From: Comamonas sp. BIGb0124
GTDB taxonomy: Bacteria; Pseudomonadota; Gammaproteobacteria; Burkholderiales; Burkholderiaceae_C
NCBI RefSeq assembly: GCF_003752175.1
Contig: NZ_RJVF01000009.1
Span: forward strand, 682,001 to 746,000
DNA: 64,000 bases
Reading direction: 5' to 3'
Of this stretch, positions 51,090 through 59,116 are shown one piece after another. The position numbers were made by a program, and so were the translations under genes. Under the pieces are notes generated by a model that was not told where the DNA came from, made no database searches, and was given only the letters and a program-made list of their open reading frames with translations. Numbering within the stretch: position 1 is the first letter of the stretch; each line of letters starts with the position of its first letter.

Positions 51090-52253
51090 AACGTCCTTTC
51101 TGACCATAAATGCCGCCTCGCCAAGCCTGCGGAGAAGCCGCAGAAGCTGTTCGATGGCCACGGCCTCTACCTATACGTTGCTCCTGCGGGTTCGAAGACA
51201 TGGCGCGTTGCCTACCGGCTTGACGGCAGGCAGCAGACCGAAACGCTCGGCCCCTATCCACTGCTGACGCTTGCGGAAGCTCGCGAGCGTCGTGATGTAC
51301 TGCGGCGCAAGTTGCTCGACGGTGAGAACCCCAAGCGACCGAAGTCGCCCAAGGTTAGCGTGACCCTCATGGAAGCCTCAGAGGCATTCTGGAACGGTCG
51401 GAAGGATGTGACGCCTGGATATCGCAACGATGCGCTTCGGGGCATCGAGCTGCACCTCGGGCCTGCGCTCGGAAAAATCTCCATGGCGAAGATTGATCGC
51501 GCGACGTTGCTTGCCGCACTAACCGAGATGGACCTCGCGGGGAAGCATGCCTATGTGCGCAAGATGCGCATGTGGGTGTCGCAGGTGTTTGACTGGGCAG
51601 TCGAGCATGGGCATGCCGAGCAGAATCCAGCGGCTTTGATTAGGCCGGAAAAGGCGTTTGGGAAGACGCGTCGTAAATCTCATGCTTCGCTAAACGAGCA
51701 TCAGGTGCCGGATCTGCTGATGCGGCTATCGATGGAGCAGGAACTGCAGTCTGTCTTGGCGTGCCGCTTGCTGGCTTACACGTGGGTGCGCACGAACGAG
51801 CTGCGTTTGATGGAGTGGACCGAGATCCACGGCGATACCTGGCGCATTCCGGCTGGCAAGATGAAGCGAGCACGAGAGCACATTGTGCCGCTGTCGCGAC
51901 AGGCCCTGCAGGTGCTCGAGAAGATGAAGGCGAAGGGAAGAAAGAGCCGCTTTGTGTTCCCCGGTGAGAACAGCCTCAGCCGACCGATGAGTGAGAACGC
52001 GGTGCTGTATTTAATTTATCGCATCGGGTTCAAAGGGCAAATGACGGGCCACGGTTGGAGATCCGTAGCGTCTACCTGGGCGAATGAACGCGGGTATCCG
52101 CCCGACGCCATCGAGCGACAGCTCGCGCATGCGCCCGATGACAAAACTCGGGCTGCATACAACCAGGCTGAGTACCTGCCGCAGCGACGCGCGATGCTGC
52201 AGGATTTCGGGGACTGGCTAGACGAGATTGATCCCAGCCGCTCGAAGAGTTGA
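51081..52253 (+). CDS. int: P4-type tyrosine integrase
   Basis: This 390-residue recombinase has the N-terminal DUF4102-like domain (DHKCRLAKPAEKPQKLFDG, then GLYLYV), a SAM-like core-binding domain and a catalytic domain with R237, K260, H324, R327, H350 and Y360. I chose TTG 51081 because GGAG lies 6 nt upstream; an earlier TTG at 51069 lacks a site. It should integrate the element into the adjacent tRNA-Ser gene. Its 3' end overlaps the convergent AlpA-like gene by 36 nt. Confidence 0.93.
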   Translation: MPTNVLSDHKCRLAKPAEKPQKLFDGHGLYLYVAPAGSKTWRVAYRLDGRQQTETLGPYPLLTLAEARERRDVLRRKLLDGENPKRPKSPKVSVTLMEASEAFWNGRKDVTPGYRNDALRGIELHLGPALGKISMAKIDRATLLAALTEMDLAGKHAYVRKMRMWVSQVFDWAVEHGHAEQNPAALIRPEKAFGKTRRKSHASLNEHQVPDLLMRLSMEQELQSVLACRLLAYTWVRTNELRLMEWTEIHGDTWRIPAGKMKRAREHIVPLSRQALQVLEKMKAKGRKSRFVFPGENSLSRPMSENAVLYLIYRIGFKGQMTGHGWRSVASTWANERGYPPDAIERQLAHAPDDKTRAAYNQAEYLPQRRAMLQDFGDWLDEIDPSRSKS

Positions 52254-52427
52254 GAGACGCCAGCCGATGGTTTTGCGGCTGACATACACGTCCGGCGGAG
52301 GGAGCTTGCCGGCGCGCATCCAACGGCGGATGCATTCGCTGCCGACGCGCAGTTCCTCGGAAAGATCGTTCCTGTATAGCACGCGGTCGGGCGTATCTTG
52401 GTTGACGGTATTGTGCTGAGTTGTCAT
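52218..52427 (-). CDS. AlpA-like small helix-turn-helix protein
   Basis: This 69-residue protein contains the MerR/AlpA-type helix-turn-helix: LYRNDLSEELRVGSECIRR followed by WMRAGKLPPPDVYVSRKTIG and WRLSTL. AlpA-type proteins next to P4-type integrases act as excision factors or regulators of int. It overlaps the end of int on the opposite strand and is the last gene of the leftward early operon, so its expression would rise when the lytic programme is on, fitting an excisionase. Confidence 0.85.
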   Translation of the reverse strand: MTTQHNTVNQDTPDRVLYRNDLSEELRVGSECIRRWMRAGKLPPPDVYVSRKTIGWRLSTLRAAGINLV

Positions 52428-52439
52428 TTCGTGTTGCCC

Positions 52440-52559
52440 TTAGTGTGTGCTTGCGCGATAAACAAGTTGGATAAGTGCTGCTGCAGCCTGAAGCGGTACG
52501 ACTCCATTGCCGACGCCGGCGCAGAGTTCGATAGCGGTGAGAGTGGTGGGTAGAGCCAT
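52440..52559 (-). pseudogene. Remnant of a cytosine-5 DNA methyltransferase C terminus
   Basis: A 39-codon open frame begins one base after the stop of the PP-loop gene. Its core ELCAGVGNGVVPLQAAAALI closely matches motif X at the end of phage C5-methyltransferases, where an (G)NGVVPxQA segment is followed by a helix. Motifs I to IX are missing. It is too short to be an enzyme, so I read it as the tail left by a deletion; a functional small protein is not excluded. Confidence 0.5.
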
Positions 52560-52560
52560 G

Positions 52561-53508
52561 TCATTCGCAAAGTCCGTATGCAGATGCGCATGCGCGCGTT
52601 TCGGTGATGTCTGCGAGCAGGTCGAACTGGCGACCGCCGTGGGTTGTCTTAGCCCAGCGCACGACGTGGTGGATGGTGTGTTCTTTTGCCTGGGCAGGGG
52701 AAATGCCAGGTGCCGGAATGAACGTTGCCGCCTGTCTCTTGCTGACGCTGCTAACCAATATTTCCCACTCGGCTATGCGCGCAACATGCTCAGGAAAGCG
52801 TGCGGCGATTTCTCGCAGCTCGGCTTTGTTCACGTTGATGCAAGGCATGCAGCCGACGCGGGTCATGCCCTGCAAGTACAGGGGATTCGGCTGGATGCCC
52901 GCGGCTGCGCAGTGCGCGAACACACCGTCAGCCGTCCAATCGACAATTGGACGGAACGTGTGCAGGCCTTTGCCAATACGCTCGGTCTTTTTGGCGTTTC
53001 GGCGATTGAGTGACTCGTCCCGACGAACGCCCTGCCAACTGATGACGCGGTGGCCCTGTTCCATCAGGTCGAGCTGGTACTCGACGGCAGGGTTTCGTTT
53101 CAGCTCTTGCGTGCAGAACTGCGCTTTGCGCGAGGGAAATCTGCCCTTGAGCATGCACAGATCGAGAAACGGATTGCCCGTCGGATGTAGCAAGGCAAGC
53201 GCACGGCGCTTGGACTTGTTTGTCCAACGCACGCGCCGTCCATCCGGTCCGCGCCTGGTGCGTTGGTCGCGGGCGATGAACATTCGCTTCCGCGCGAAAT
53301 CGGCTGAGAAGTCTGCCCGCAAGCGATGGATGCGGACCGAGAGAGCCGATTCCAGGTAGTCCAGGTAGCTGTAGACGGCCTCGTGCTCATTGCCGGTGTC
53401 GCAGAAGATCGGACGGATTGCATCGCGGCCCACGCGCGCAATGGCGAGCAGCAGCGTAGCTGTGCTGTCCTTGCCTCCGCTGACGCTTATTACGTGGATG
53501 GAGCTCAT
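52561..53508 (-). CDS. PP-loop ATPase of the PAPS-reductase/DndC-like group
   Basis: This 315-residue phage protein has the ATP-pyrophosphatase loop S10-G-G-K-D-S15, the QFCTQELKRNP segment around C132 typical of PAPS reductases, and a C220-x2-C223 pair that may bind a metal or cluster. Such proteins activate sulfate or adenylate a nucleotide, and DndC relatives take part in DNA sulfur modification. There are no dndB, D or E genes. The start overlaps the DUF4406 stop (ATGA), so the two are coupled. The substrate is unknown; a role in nucleotide or DNA modification is inference. Confidence 0.85.
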   Translation of the reverse strand: MSSIHVISVSGGKDSTATLLLAIARVGRDAIRPIFCDTGNEHEAVYSYLDYLESALSVRIHRLRADFSADFARKRMFIARDQRTRRGPDGRRVRWTNKSKRRALALLHPTGNPFLDLCMLKGRFPSRKAQFCTQELKRNPAVEYQLDLMEQGHRVISWQGVRRDESLNRRNAKKTERIGKGLHTFRPIVDWTADGVFAHCAAAGIQPNPLYLQGMTRVGCMPCINVNKAELREIAARFPEHVARIAEWEILVSSVSKRQAATFIPAPGISPAQAKEHTIHHVVRWAKTTHGGRQFDLLADITETRACASAYGLCE

Positions 53509-54215
53509 ACCAGCCCCTGCTGCAGCACGCGCAGGGCCTCGACGCAGTGCGTGGCACCCAGCCATTTGTTCCCGTGGCACACCGATTTCTCAGTGGCATC
53601 GCCGTTCACATCGAGCTTCTTAGTCCTCAGCGTCTCCTGCCCATCGGCGATTTCCTGGCAGCGATCAATGGCGGTTGCGAGCATGGCCAGTGCACCCATC
53701 CGCGTGGCGTAGGTCTGGCCGATGCGACGACTGCCTGACCGAATAAACGCGATGTCGGAATCCGGCCGGGCTGACTCCGCGCCCTCTGCCAGCGTGATCA
53801 TGAGCCCCAGCCCCTTGGCGAGCGTGTACTCGACATTTGCTCCTTTGCTGCCGGTCCAGCCGGGCAGCAGGTGGATGCGGTCGCACGTGATGAGTTTGGC
53901 GATGGCCAGCCGCATGTAGCCCAGCCATGTGCCGCAGGTCGGGTTCGCGTTCTCGGCTGGGTTCTCGACGTGGTGGCCCACGCTGCGAAGTTGGGCTGCC
54001 TCGGCCATGAACGCCGGTTGGTTCAAATGAGGCAGGCCGGTCATGGGCCCCGCAATGCAGATGCGCTGACTGTGCACCGGTGCGGGCAGACTCGGCCAGA
54101 AGCACGTGTACTGATTGATGATCTCTTCCTGGCTTCTGTCGGCCAGCGAGCGGTAGTAGTCGAGGTCGACCTTGTCCAGGCGCCAGGGAGATTTGTTTTG
54201 TTCCATCTCTGTCAT
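53505..54215 (-). CDS. DUF4406 protein (nucleoside deoxyribosyltransferase-like)
   Basis: This 236-residue protein contains RICIAGPMTGLPHLNQPAF and VENPAENANP near residues 50-95, then DRIHLLPGWTGSKGANVEY, the features of DUF4406, a Rossmann-like relative of nucleoside 2-deoxyribosyltransferases. The last 90 residues are an unconserved phage extension. It is coupled by ATGA overlaps to both neighbours. The pairing with a PP-loop protein suggests nucleotide chemistry. No activity is proven for the family. Confidence 0.85.
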   Translation of the reverse strand: MTEMEQNKSPWRLDKVDLDYYRSLADRSQEEIINQYTCFWPSLPAPVHSQRICIAGPMTGLPHLNQPAFMAEAAQLRSVGHHVENPAENANPTCGTWLGYMRLAIAKLITCDRIHLLPGWTGSKGANVEYTLAKGLGLMITLAEGAESARPDSDIAFIRSGSRRIGQTYATRMGALAMLATAIDRCQEIADGQETLRTKKLDVNGDATEKSVCHGNKWLGATHCVEALRVLQQGLV

Positions 54216-54520
54216 TCCTTTGGCAGCAGTGCGGGGTTGATGACGTGGCGGTGCGCTTCGAGCTGCCGGGGCAGCACACGGCGTTCACCGATTAGGCTGG
54301 GGTACGCGAGGTTGTCGAACGCGCCAAGGCGGTTGTTAGTTGGCTGCAGCTCGGGACAGGTGTAGTCGTCGCGGCCCAGCCAGTCGCGCGGTTCGGGCCG
54401 GCGTGCACCGGCATGGCGTGCAGTGCGCGCAGCCCGCTCAGGGGCGAAGGCAGCGCGAGCATGGCGCTCTTGCGCGGTGACGCTGTCGAGCATGAAGCGG
54501 TTGGGTGGGTTCTTGGTCAT
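54212..54520 (-). CDS. Unknown phage protein, 102 residues
   Basis: I do not recognise this protein. It is basic in the N-terminal half (AFAPERAARTARHAGARR) and ends in a proline-containing segment (LPRQLEAHRHVINPALLPKE). ATG 54520 overlaps the stop of the upstream small gene, which favours it over ATG 54529. Stop overlaps the DUF4406 start. Its place in the tight early operon suggests it is expressed. Confidence 0.65.
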   Translation of the reverse strand: MTKNPPNRFMLDSVTAQERHARAAFAPERAARTARHAGARRPEPRDWLGRDDYTCPELQPTNNRLGAFDNLAYPSLIGERRVLPRQLEAHRHVINPALLPKE

Positions 54521-54693
54521 GCGAGCCATCCAGTCTTCAGAGCCAGAACGACGGCGATTCCCAGGCAGGCCATCACAGCGACGACCAGCAGCTCGCGGCG
54601 GTTGTCGCGCTGGGCCTGACGCAAGGCTTCTTCATGGGCAGCGGCAGCCAGGAGGGCGTCCACATCGTGGCGGGTGAGGCGCGGGCGGTTCAT
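54517..54693 (-). CDS. Small single-pass membrane protein, 58 residues
   Basis: This short gene encodes a charged N-terminal helix (RHDVDALLAAAAAHEEALRQ) and one transmembrane segment (ELLVVAVMACLGIAVVLAL) near residues 34-52. Both ends overlap neighbouring genes by ATGA, which strongly supports it. Unknown function; small membrane proteins in early phage operons can act in superinfection exclusion. Confidence 0.7.
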   Translation of the reverse strand: MNRPRLTRHDVDALLAAAAHEEALRQAQRDNRRELLVVAVMACLGIAVVLALKTGWLA

Positions 54694-54971
54694 GCGGATT
54701 TCCTTTTCAACATGGATTCGAGCGAAGGGAAGGGGAGCACCTGGCCATCAGCGGTCGGCGCGAAAAGATCCGGCTGGCCCGCGGCCGGTGTAGCGGCGCG
54801 GCGCGTGCGCCGGGCCGGGGCCTGCAGGCCCTGCACGCGGGCGAACGTGTCGCGCACGTCGGTGCAAGCGGCCGGGGTGTAGGGATGCGGTATGTGGACC
54901 TTGTGGGCCAGGGGCGGCACGAACGGCCGGTGCTGCGTGGGCAGCGTGGTGGTCTTTCCAGGGCGGGGCAT
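54690..54971 (-). CDS. Unknown phage protein, 93 residues
   Basis: A basic, proline-rich protein without a recognised domain. The C-terminal part contains QPDLFAPTADGQVLPFPS, a short exposed segment. It follows the replication gene after 26 nt and overlaps the next small gene by four bases. Confidence 0.65.
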   Translation of the reverse strand: MPRPGKTTTLPTQHRPFVPPLAHKVHIPHPYTPAACTDVRDTFARVQGLQAPARRTRRAATPAAGQPDLFAPTADGQVLPFPSLESMLKRKSA

Positions 54972-54997
54972 GGTGGTTCCTTGGGGCTGGGGGTGGA

Positions 54998-57055
54998 TCA
55001 GGGGCGCGGCTTGATGAAGCCGGCACGGAAGGCTTGAGCGCGGGCGACCATCGCGGCCATGGCGCTGTCGGCTGTGGAGGCCTGTGGGACGGTTTGCAGC
55101 AGTTGGCGGGTGCGTTCAGGCATCACGAAGGTGGTGCGGATGCCGTCGATCACGTTGATTCGGGGCTCGGGGGCCGCTGCGGGGGCTGGCGCCTGCCGTT
55201 TAGGGGCTGGCGGGGGCTCAATGTCGTTGTCTGTGGACAGCGGCCAGTGCATGCCGGCGGCTTTCAGCAGCTCGCGCATGGGCTTGCCGGTGAGGCGGGC
55301 CGTACAGTTATTGAAACGAGTCCAAGGGCGGCCCAGCGCTGCGCGCTCGGCCTGGGACTGCTCGGCTTCGCCTTCGCCGGAAGCCAGGGGTTCCCATGCT
55401 TGGCGACGGCTGATGAGCCAGTGGCCACCGGCCGTTTCGACGCCGACGGTGGTCATGCGGTCGGCGACTTCGCCGTAGCTGTTGGTCACGTCGGGGGTGA
55501 CGCGTATTGCGGGCCGCAGCATCCATTCACGACGCTTGCGGCACATTCCGCCCTGGGCCTGGACGTAGCCGCGCCAGTTGGCTTGGAGCGTGCCCATCTT
55601 GTGACACGAACGCCATGCCTTGACCGCTGCTGCATCGCCGAAATCGAGTCGATGTTGGGCGTCTTCGATCTGGTCCTGGCTGACACGACGCATCTCACGC
55701 CACACCGTCACGCTGGGCTGGCCGATGGCTTGGAACTGCCGGATGCCCCACGTGCTGGCCCAGGCGTCGACGCGCTGGAAGCCCTTGTATTCGCGGGTGT
55801 CCATGGCGTGCTCGAAACCGTCGATGGTGTCCAAGTGATCGCCTAGGCCCGCATCGCCATCCTCGGAGCCGATGTTCTTGGCGACGTACTTCGCCACATA
55901 GCCAGCCGCTCCGCCGCGCTCCATGGTCTTGAAGTCGCAGCGGTTGCGCAGCGCGCCGGGCTCGTCACCGTCGTCGCTCAGCCAGTAGTCGCGGATGATG
56001 GTTTCCGCCTTGCCGGCCTGCTCTGCGGTTTCGAACCACAGGAGTGCATGCCAATGGGGACAGCCGTCGTGGTGCGGCTCGGCGACGCGGAAACCATAGG
56101 TCTTGATCTCGCGCCGCTTCAGCTTGGCCCGGGCCTTCGCCCACATCTCGCGCAGCCACAACTGGGCCTCACGCGGTGATGCGCCCTGGTACTTCGGATT
56201 GCGGACAGGTTTGGCCTTGCGGTTCTTGCCGCCGGAGAGCACGGCATGGAAGCGGCTGGGGCACGTGAGCGTGAGGAACACGCCGTGGTGTTCCTGGGCG
56301 TCGGCGTGCTCTTCACAGCCTCGGATGCGCATCATCAGCTCGCCGCGCCGGATATCGCGGTTGCTGGGGGATACCTTGGCGAGATCGGCCAACGTGAAGA
56401 CCTGACCGGCCTCATTGCAAAGGCGGCTGCGCTTGAGCATCTCGGCGTTGCGTTTGAGCTGCTCGGCCCGGCGGCGGCAGGCTTCATCACTGGCATATCC
56501 GCCATGGCGGCGGTGCACGACACCGAGCTTGATGGCGGCATGCTCTACGGTTCGAGCGACCTTTTTGCGCAGCGCGCGCCGCCACCAGCTTTCTGTGCAA
56601 GCCCGGGCGACAACGCCCTCTAGGGTTTCCGCTTCGGGCCAGTCAACGCCGATCCGGTCGCAGTAACGAGTCACGATGTCGAGTTTTTCGTACCTGCCTA
56701 GCACGAACGGGTGACCATAGATCAGATCATCCATAGCCAGGGCGTAACGACGGGCGCGGTCACGCACCGTGTTGTCGCCCACGGCCCAGTGCAGCACGTC
56801 GTCGTGCATGTGCTCGAACTTTCGCATGGCATCCACGCGTTCGAGATTCCAAGTGTGCAGGTCGACGCTGGCCTTTGGACGCGGCGGGACGATCACATCC
56901 AGGGCCGAGGCCCACTGTGGCGGGATCGTGCGGCGCAGGCGTGCATCCATCACGCGCGCGGTCTGGGCGACCTGGGCGGCCAGGTCCAGACTGCTGCGTT
57001 GCTTCATCCAAAACACTGGATGCGGCTTGGCGTGACGGGTATGTTTTCGACGCAT
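54998..57055 (-). CDS. P2 gpA-type replication endonuclease
   Basis: This 685-residue HUH endonuclease nicks the phage origin to start rolling-circle replication. The metal-binding motif is H334-W-H336 (CPHWHALLW) and the paired active-site tyrosines are Y386 and Y390 (GYVAKYVAKN), the spacing known for P2 gpA. A cysteine-free middle and a disordered Pro/Ala C-terminal tail follow. The nicking origin of P2 lies inside gene A; I could not identify it here. It defines the element as P2-like. Confidence 0.94.
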   Translation of the reverse strand: MRRKHTRHAKPHPVFWMKQRSSLDLAAQVAQTARVMDARLRRTIPPQWASALDVIVPPRPKASVDLHTWNLERVDAMRKFEHMHDDVLHWAVGDNTVRDRARRYALAMDDLIYGHPFVLGRYEKLDIVTRYCDRIGVDWPEAETLEGVVARACTESWWRRALRKKVARTVEHAAIKLGVVHRRHGGYASDEACRRRAEQLKRNAEMLKRSRLCNEAGQVFTLADLAKVSPSNRDIRRGELMMRIRGCEEHADAQEHHGVFLTLTCPSRFHAVLSGGKNRKAKPVRNPKYQGASPREAQLWLREMWAKARAKLKRREIKTYGFRVAEPHHDGCPHWHALLWFETAEQAGKAETIIRDYWLSDDGDEPGALRNRCDFKTMERGGAAGYVAKYVAKNIGSEDGDAGLGDHLDTIDGFEHAMDTREYKGFQRVDAWASTWGIRQFQAIGQPSVTVWREMRRVSQDQIEDAQHRLDFGDAAAVKAWRSCHKMGTLQANWRGYVQAQGGMCRKRREWMLRPAIRVTPDVTNSYGEVADRMTTVGVETAGGHWLISRRQAWEPLASGEGEAEQSQAERAALGRPWTRFNNCTARLTGKPMRELLKAAGMHWPLSTDNDIEPPPAPKRQAPAPAAAPEPRINVIDGIRTTFVMPERTRQLLQTVPQASTADSAMAAMVARAQAFRAGFIKPRP

Positions 57056-57069
57056 GGCAGGCTATCCGT

Positions 57070-57468
57070 TCAGAGCGTCAGGCAGTGGATGTTCATGAAT
57101 GAGTGCTTCAGTTCATGCGCTGCTGCAGCTATCGCATCTCGCTCTGGATGGGTGAACTCGCGCCAGTCTTTTTTGGCGAGGCGTGCGAGTTTTCCCAGGT
57201 CGTCGCCTACGCCTGCCAGCAGCAGGAGACAAATCCGCTCGCCCGCCGATAGGTCGAGCCAATCTTTGGTCGCGCCGACCAAGCCGTCCGTGTAGATCAT
57301 TTGCTGGTGTATCTGTGAACGGAGATCGGTCAGTTTCTTGCGGTAGGTGTTGACAAAAAGGTCCGAGCGCTTTCCGTCGGACCCAGCCATGAATGGCTTT
57401 GGGGGGCCGACGAACAAAGGCGGTGGACCGGACTGGGCTGGCGTGGCGGGGACAGGTGAGTGATGCAT
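57070..57468 (-). CDS. Unknown early phage protein, 132 residues
   Basis: The N-terminal 30 residues are Pro-rich; the rest is predicted helical (DLFVNTYRKKLTDLRSQIHQQ, then GERICLLLLAGVGDDLGKLARL). No family is recognised. The ATG at 57468 starts 4 nt after the stop of the upstream gene. It lies directly before the replication gene, where P2-like phages carry small replication helpers, but no homology to gpB is visible. Confidence 0.7.
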   Translation of the reverse strand: MHHSPVPATPAQSGPPPLFVGPPKPFMAGSDGKRSDLFVNTYRKKLTDLRSQIHQQMIYTDGLVGATKDWLDLSAGERICLLLLAGVGDDLGKLARLAKKDWREFTHPERDAIAAAAHELKHSFMNIHCLTL

Positions 57469-57472
57469 GCGA

Positions 57473-58066
57473 TCACGCGGCAGCTGTGCTGTTGAGAGGC
57501 ACCGGCTCGTTTTTGGCTGGGTGCTTGCCCTCTGTGGTTTCGGTGATGTGGCCTGCCTCAATGGCGTCAAGAAGCCACTGGCGGAGGCAATGGGTTTCCA
57601 CGGCTCGGTGCCCTTTCATGAAAACCACCGTGTCGCGCAGCCACGAGCCGCCCGAGTCGTGTGCCGAGGCGTAGATGACTCGCCAGCCTGCGCTGAGCAG
57701 CGCATTGGCCACGGCGTTTTTTACGCGTGGGGCGCGGCTGCTGAAGAAGCCATCGCCGTCGCTCAAGCGCACGGCATTGATGCGGGCGTTGCCAAAGCGG
57801 CCGATGGCCTGTGACACGCTGCCGATTTCAATGTGCGCACCATCTGCCTGCGCGGCTTGGACGATGGAGTCGAGGGCTGCGAGCTTGTCGGCCACGCGCC
57901 GGATCTCGGCCAGTCGGTCGGCATGGCGCTGATGCTCCTGCAGCAGTACGCGATCGCGCAGCGGCATGGCGCGGTGTTCTTCGTCGGTGACTGTGGGCAC
58001 CTGGGGAATTTCGATGTTGGCCGGGGCGACGTAGCTGCGACGCAACCGGCGGGCGGTGTGGGACAT
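57473..58066 (-). CDS. Unknown early phage protein, 197 residues
   Basis: No known domain seen. An N-terminal basic region is followed by a helix (MPLRDRVLLQEHQRHADRLA) and an alpha/beta-looking segment with AGWRVIYASAHDSGGSWLRD. The ATG at 58066 was chosen over 58105 because MSHTARRL follows a plausible spacing and the longer N terminus is hydrophobic and unlike a cytosolic start. A rightward terminator-like hairpin lies in the 98-nt gap upstream. Confidence 0.7.
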   Translation of the reverse strand: MSHTARRLRRSYVAPANIEIPQVPTVTDEEHRAMPLRDRVLLQEHQRHADRLAEIRRVADKLAALDSIVQAAQADGAHIEIGSVSQAIGRFGNARINAVRLSDGDGFFSSRAPRVKNAVANALLSAGWRVIYASAHDSGGSWLRDTVVFMKGHRAVETHCLRQWLLDAIEAGHITETTEGKHPAKNEPVPLNSTAAA

Positions 58067-58104
58067 GGCGACTCCAGGGCAAAAAAAGGGTGAACGAATC
58101 CACA

Positions 58105-58128
58105 CGCCTGCTGTCAGGCGCGTTTTTC
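58105..58128 (+). terminator. Rightward terminator-like hairpin inside the leftward early operon
   Basis: CGCCTG, loop CTGT, CAGGCG, then CG and five Ts. It reads as an intrinsic terminator only on the strand opposite to the operon and could end an antisense transcript. Confidence 0.45.
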
Positions 58129-58164
58129 TTGGGGCTTGGGGGTTTGCGCCGAGCGGCGCGGGGA

Positions 58165-58860
58165 CTACGTGGGCGGGGCCTGAGCGACGGTGTCGGCAAC
58201 AGGCTGGGCAGCCATCAGCAGCTCGTGCAACTGCATGAGCATCCCGCTGCTGGTCAGGATGTGGCGGCTCAGCGGCAGACGAATGTCACGCGCCGGCATG
58301 CTGGAGAGGCTGACGGTTTCGACGATCTCCAACTGGGCGACGTAGCCGTGCCGGCAGCGGTAATTGCGGCAGCGGTAGGTGACTTCGCGCAAGGTCGGCG
58401 ACATCTCGCGGCTGTCGATGGCCAGGGCGTTGGCCTGGCAGTGCGGGCAACGGATGGAGATGTACCGATAGCGGGTGCGCTCGACCGCCAGGGCCGGGGC
58501 CATGTGACCCACGAACAGCGAGGAGACGGGCCAATCGGCAATGGGCTGATAGACATCGGCCTCATAGGCGGCCTCTTCGTCGAGGTCCGTCAGGTCGTCC
58601 ATCAGCATGCCCTGCTGGTGCGCAGCGCGCCGCACGTTGCGGCTGACCGGCAGGGACACGAGGGGGCTGGGCGTTCGGGATTGCTCCAGCGTGCGGACGG
58701 CTTCGAGCCGGGCATTGAACACGTGGCCGCACAAGTGGTTCTTGCAGCGGAAGGTGATCATGTCGGCCGTGCGGTCGACGCGCTTGTGATCCTCGGCCAC
58801 TGTCTTGCTGCCGCAATGCGGGCAACGGATGGAGAGGCGCATGTAATGTCCCTCGCTCAT
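58165..58860 (-). CDS. Two-domain Ogr/Delta-like late-gene activator
   Basis: This 231-residue protein has two zinc modules of the Ogr/Delta type with identical C-x2-C-x22-C-x4-C spacing: C13, C16, C39, C44 and C138, C141, C164, C169. P2 Ogr has one such module; Delta of satellite P4 has two. These proteins bind upstream of late promoters and contact RNA polymerase alpha. It should switch on the late operon that starts beyond the window. ATG 58860 is coupled to the upstream stop. Confidence 0.88.
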   Translation of the reverse strand: MSEGHYMRLSIRCPHCGSKTVAEDHKRVDRTADMITFRCKNHLCGHVFNARLEAVRTLEQSRTPSPLVSLPVSRNVRRAAHQQGMLMDDLTDLDEEAAYEADVYQPIADWPVSSLFVGHMAPALAVERTRYRYISIRCPHCQANALAIDSREMSPTLREVTYRCRNYRCRHGYVAQLEIVETVSLSSMPARDIRLPLSRHILTSSGMLMQLHELLMAAQPVADTVAQAPPT

Positions 58861-59051
58861 TTCTGTTGACCTTTCGAAGTAGCAAGACGTGGGCCGCGAC
58901 GGCGGCCGGTGGTTTGTTCGGTGGACTTGCGCAGGTGGCTTTTAACCAGCCACGTGACGGCCTCGGCAACGCTGCTCAAGCCCTGCTCGCGGCGCACCCG
59001 TTCGAACACATCGTGCTCGGCGTCGGATACAGGGATTTCGTGGTGCGTCAT
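58857..59051 (-). CDS. Small DNA-binding-like protein, 64 residues
   Basis: The core VFERVRREQGLSSVAEAVTWLVKSHLRKS resembles a ribbon-helix-helix or similar small dimeric regulator, followed by a basic tail. It overlaps the Delta-like gene by four bases, so it may adjust its level. Family assignment is tentative. Confidence 0.6.
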   Translation of the reverse strand: MTHHEIPVSDAEHDVFERVRREQGLSSVAEAVTWLVKSHLRKSTEQTTGRRRGPRLATSKGQQK

Positions 59052-59116
59052 CTTTTCGTCAGACGTTTGGCTGTGGAGTGGCTGGCGTCGAGCCGCTGAT
59101 TGGCGAGCTGTTGGCT

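Noticed and set aside
52561-53508. Dnd phosphorothioation system
   Set aside because: Only a PP-loop protein is present; no dndA, B, D or E partners are in the window.
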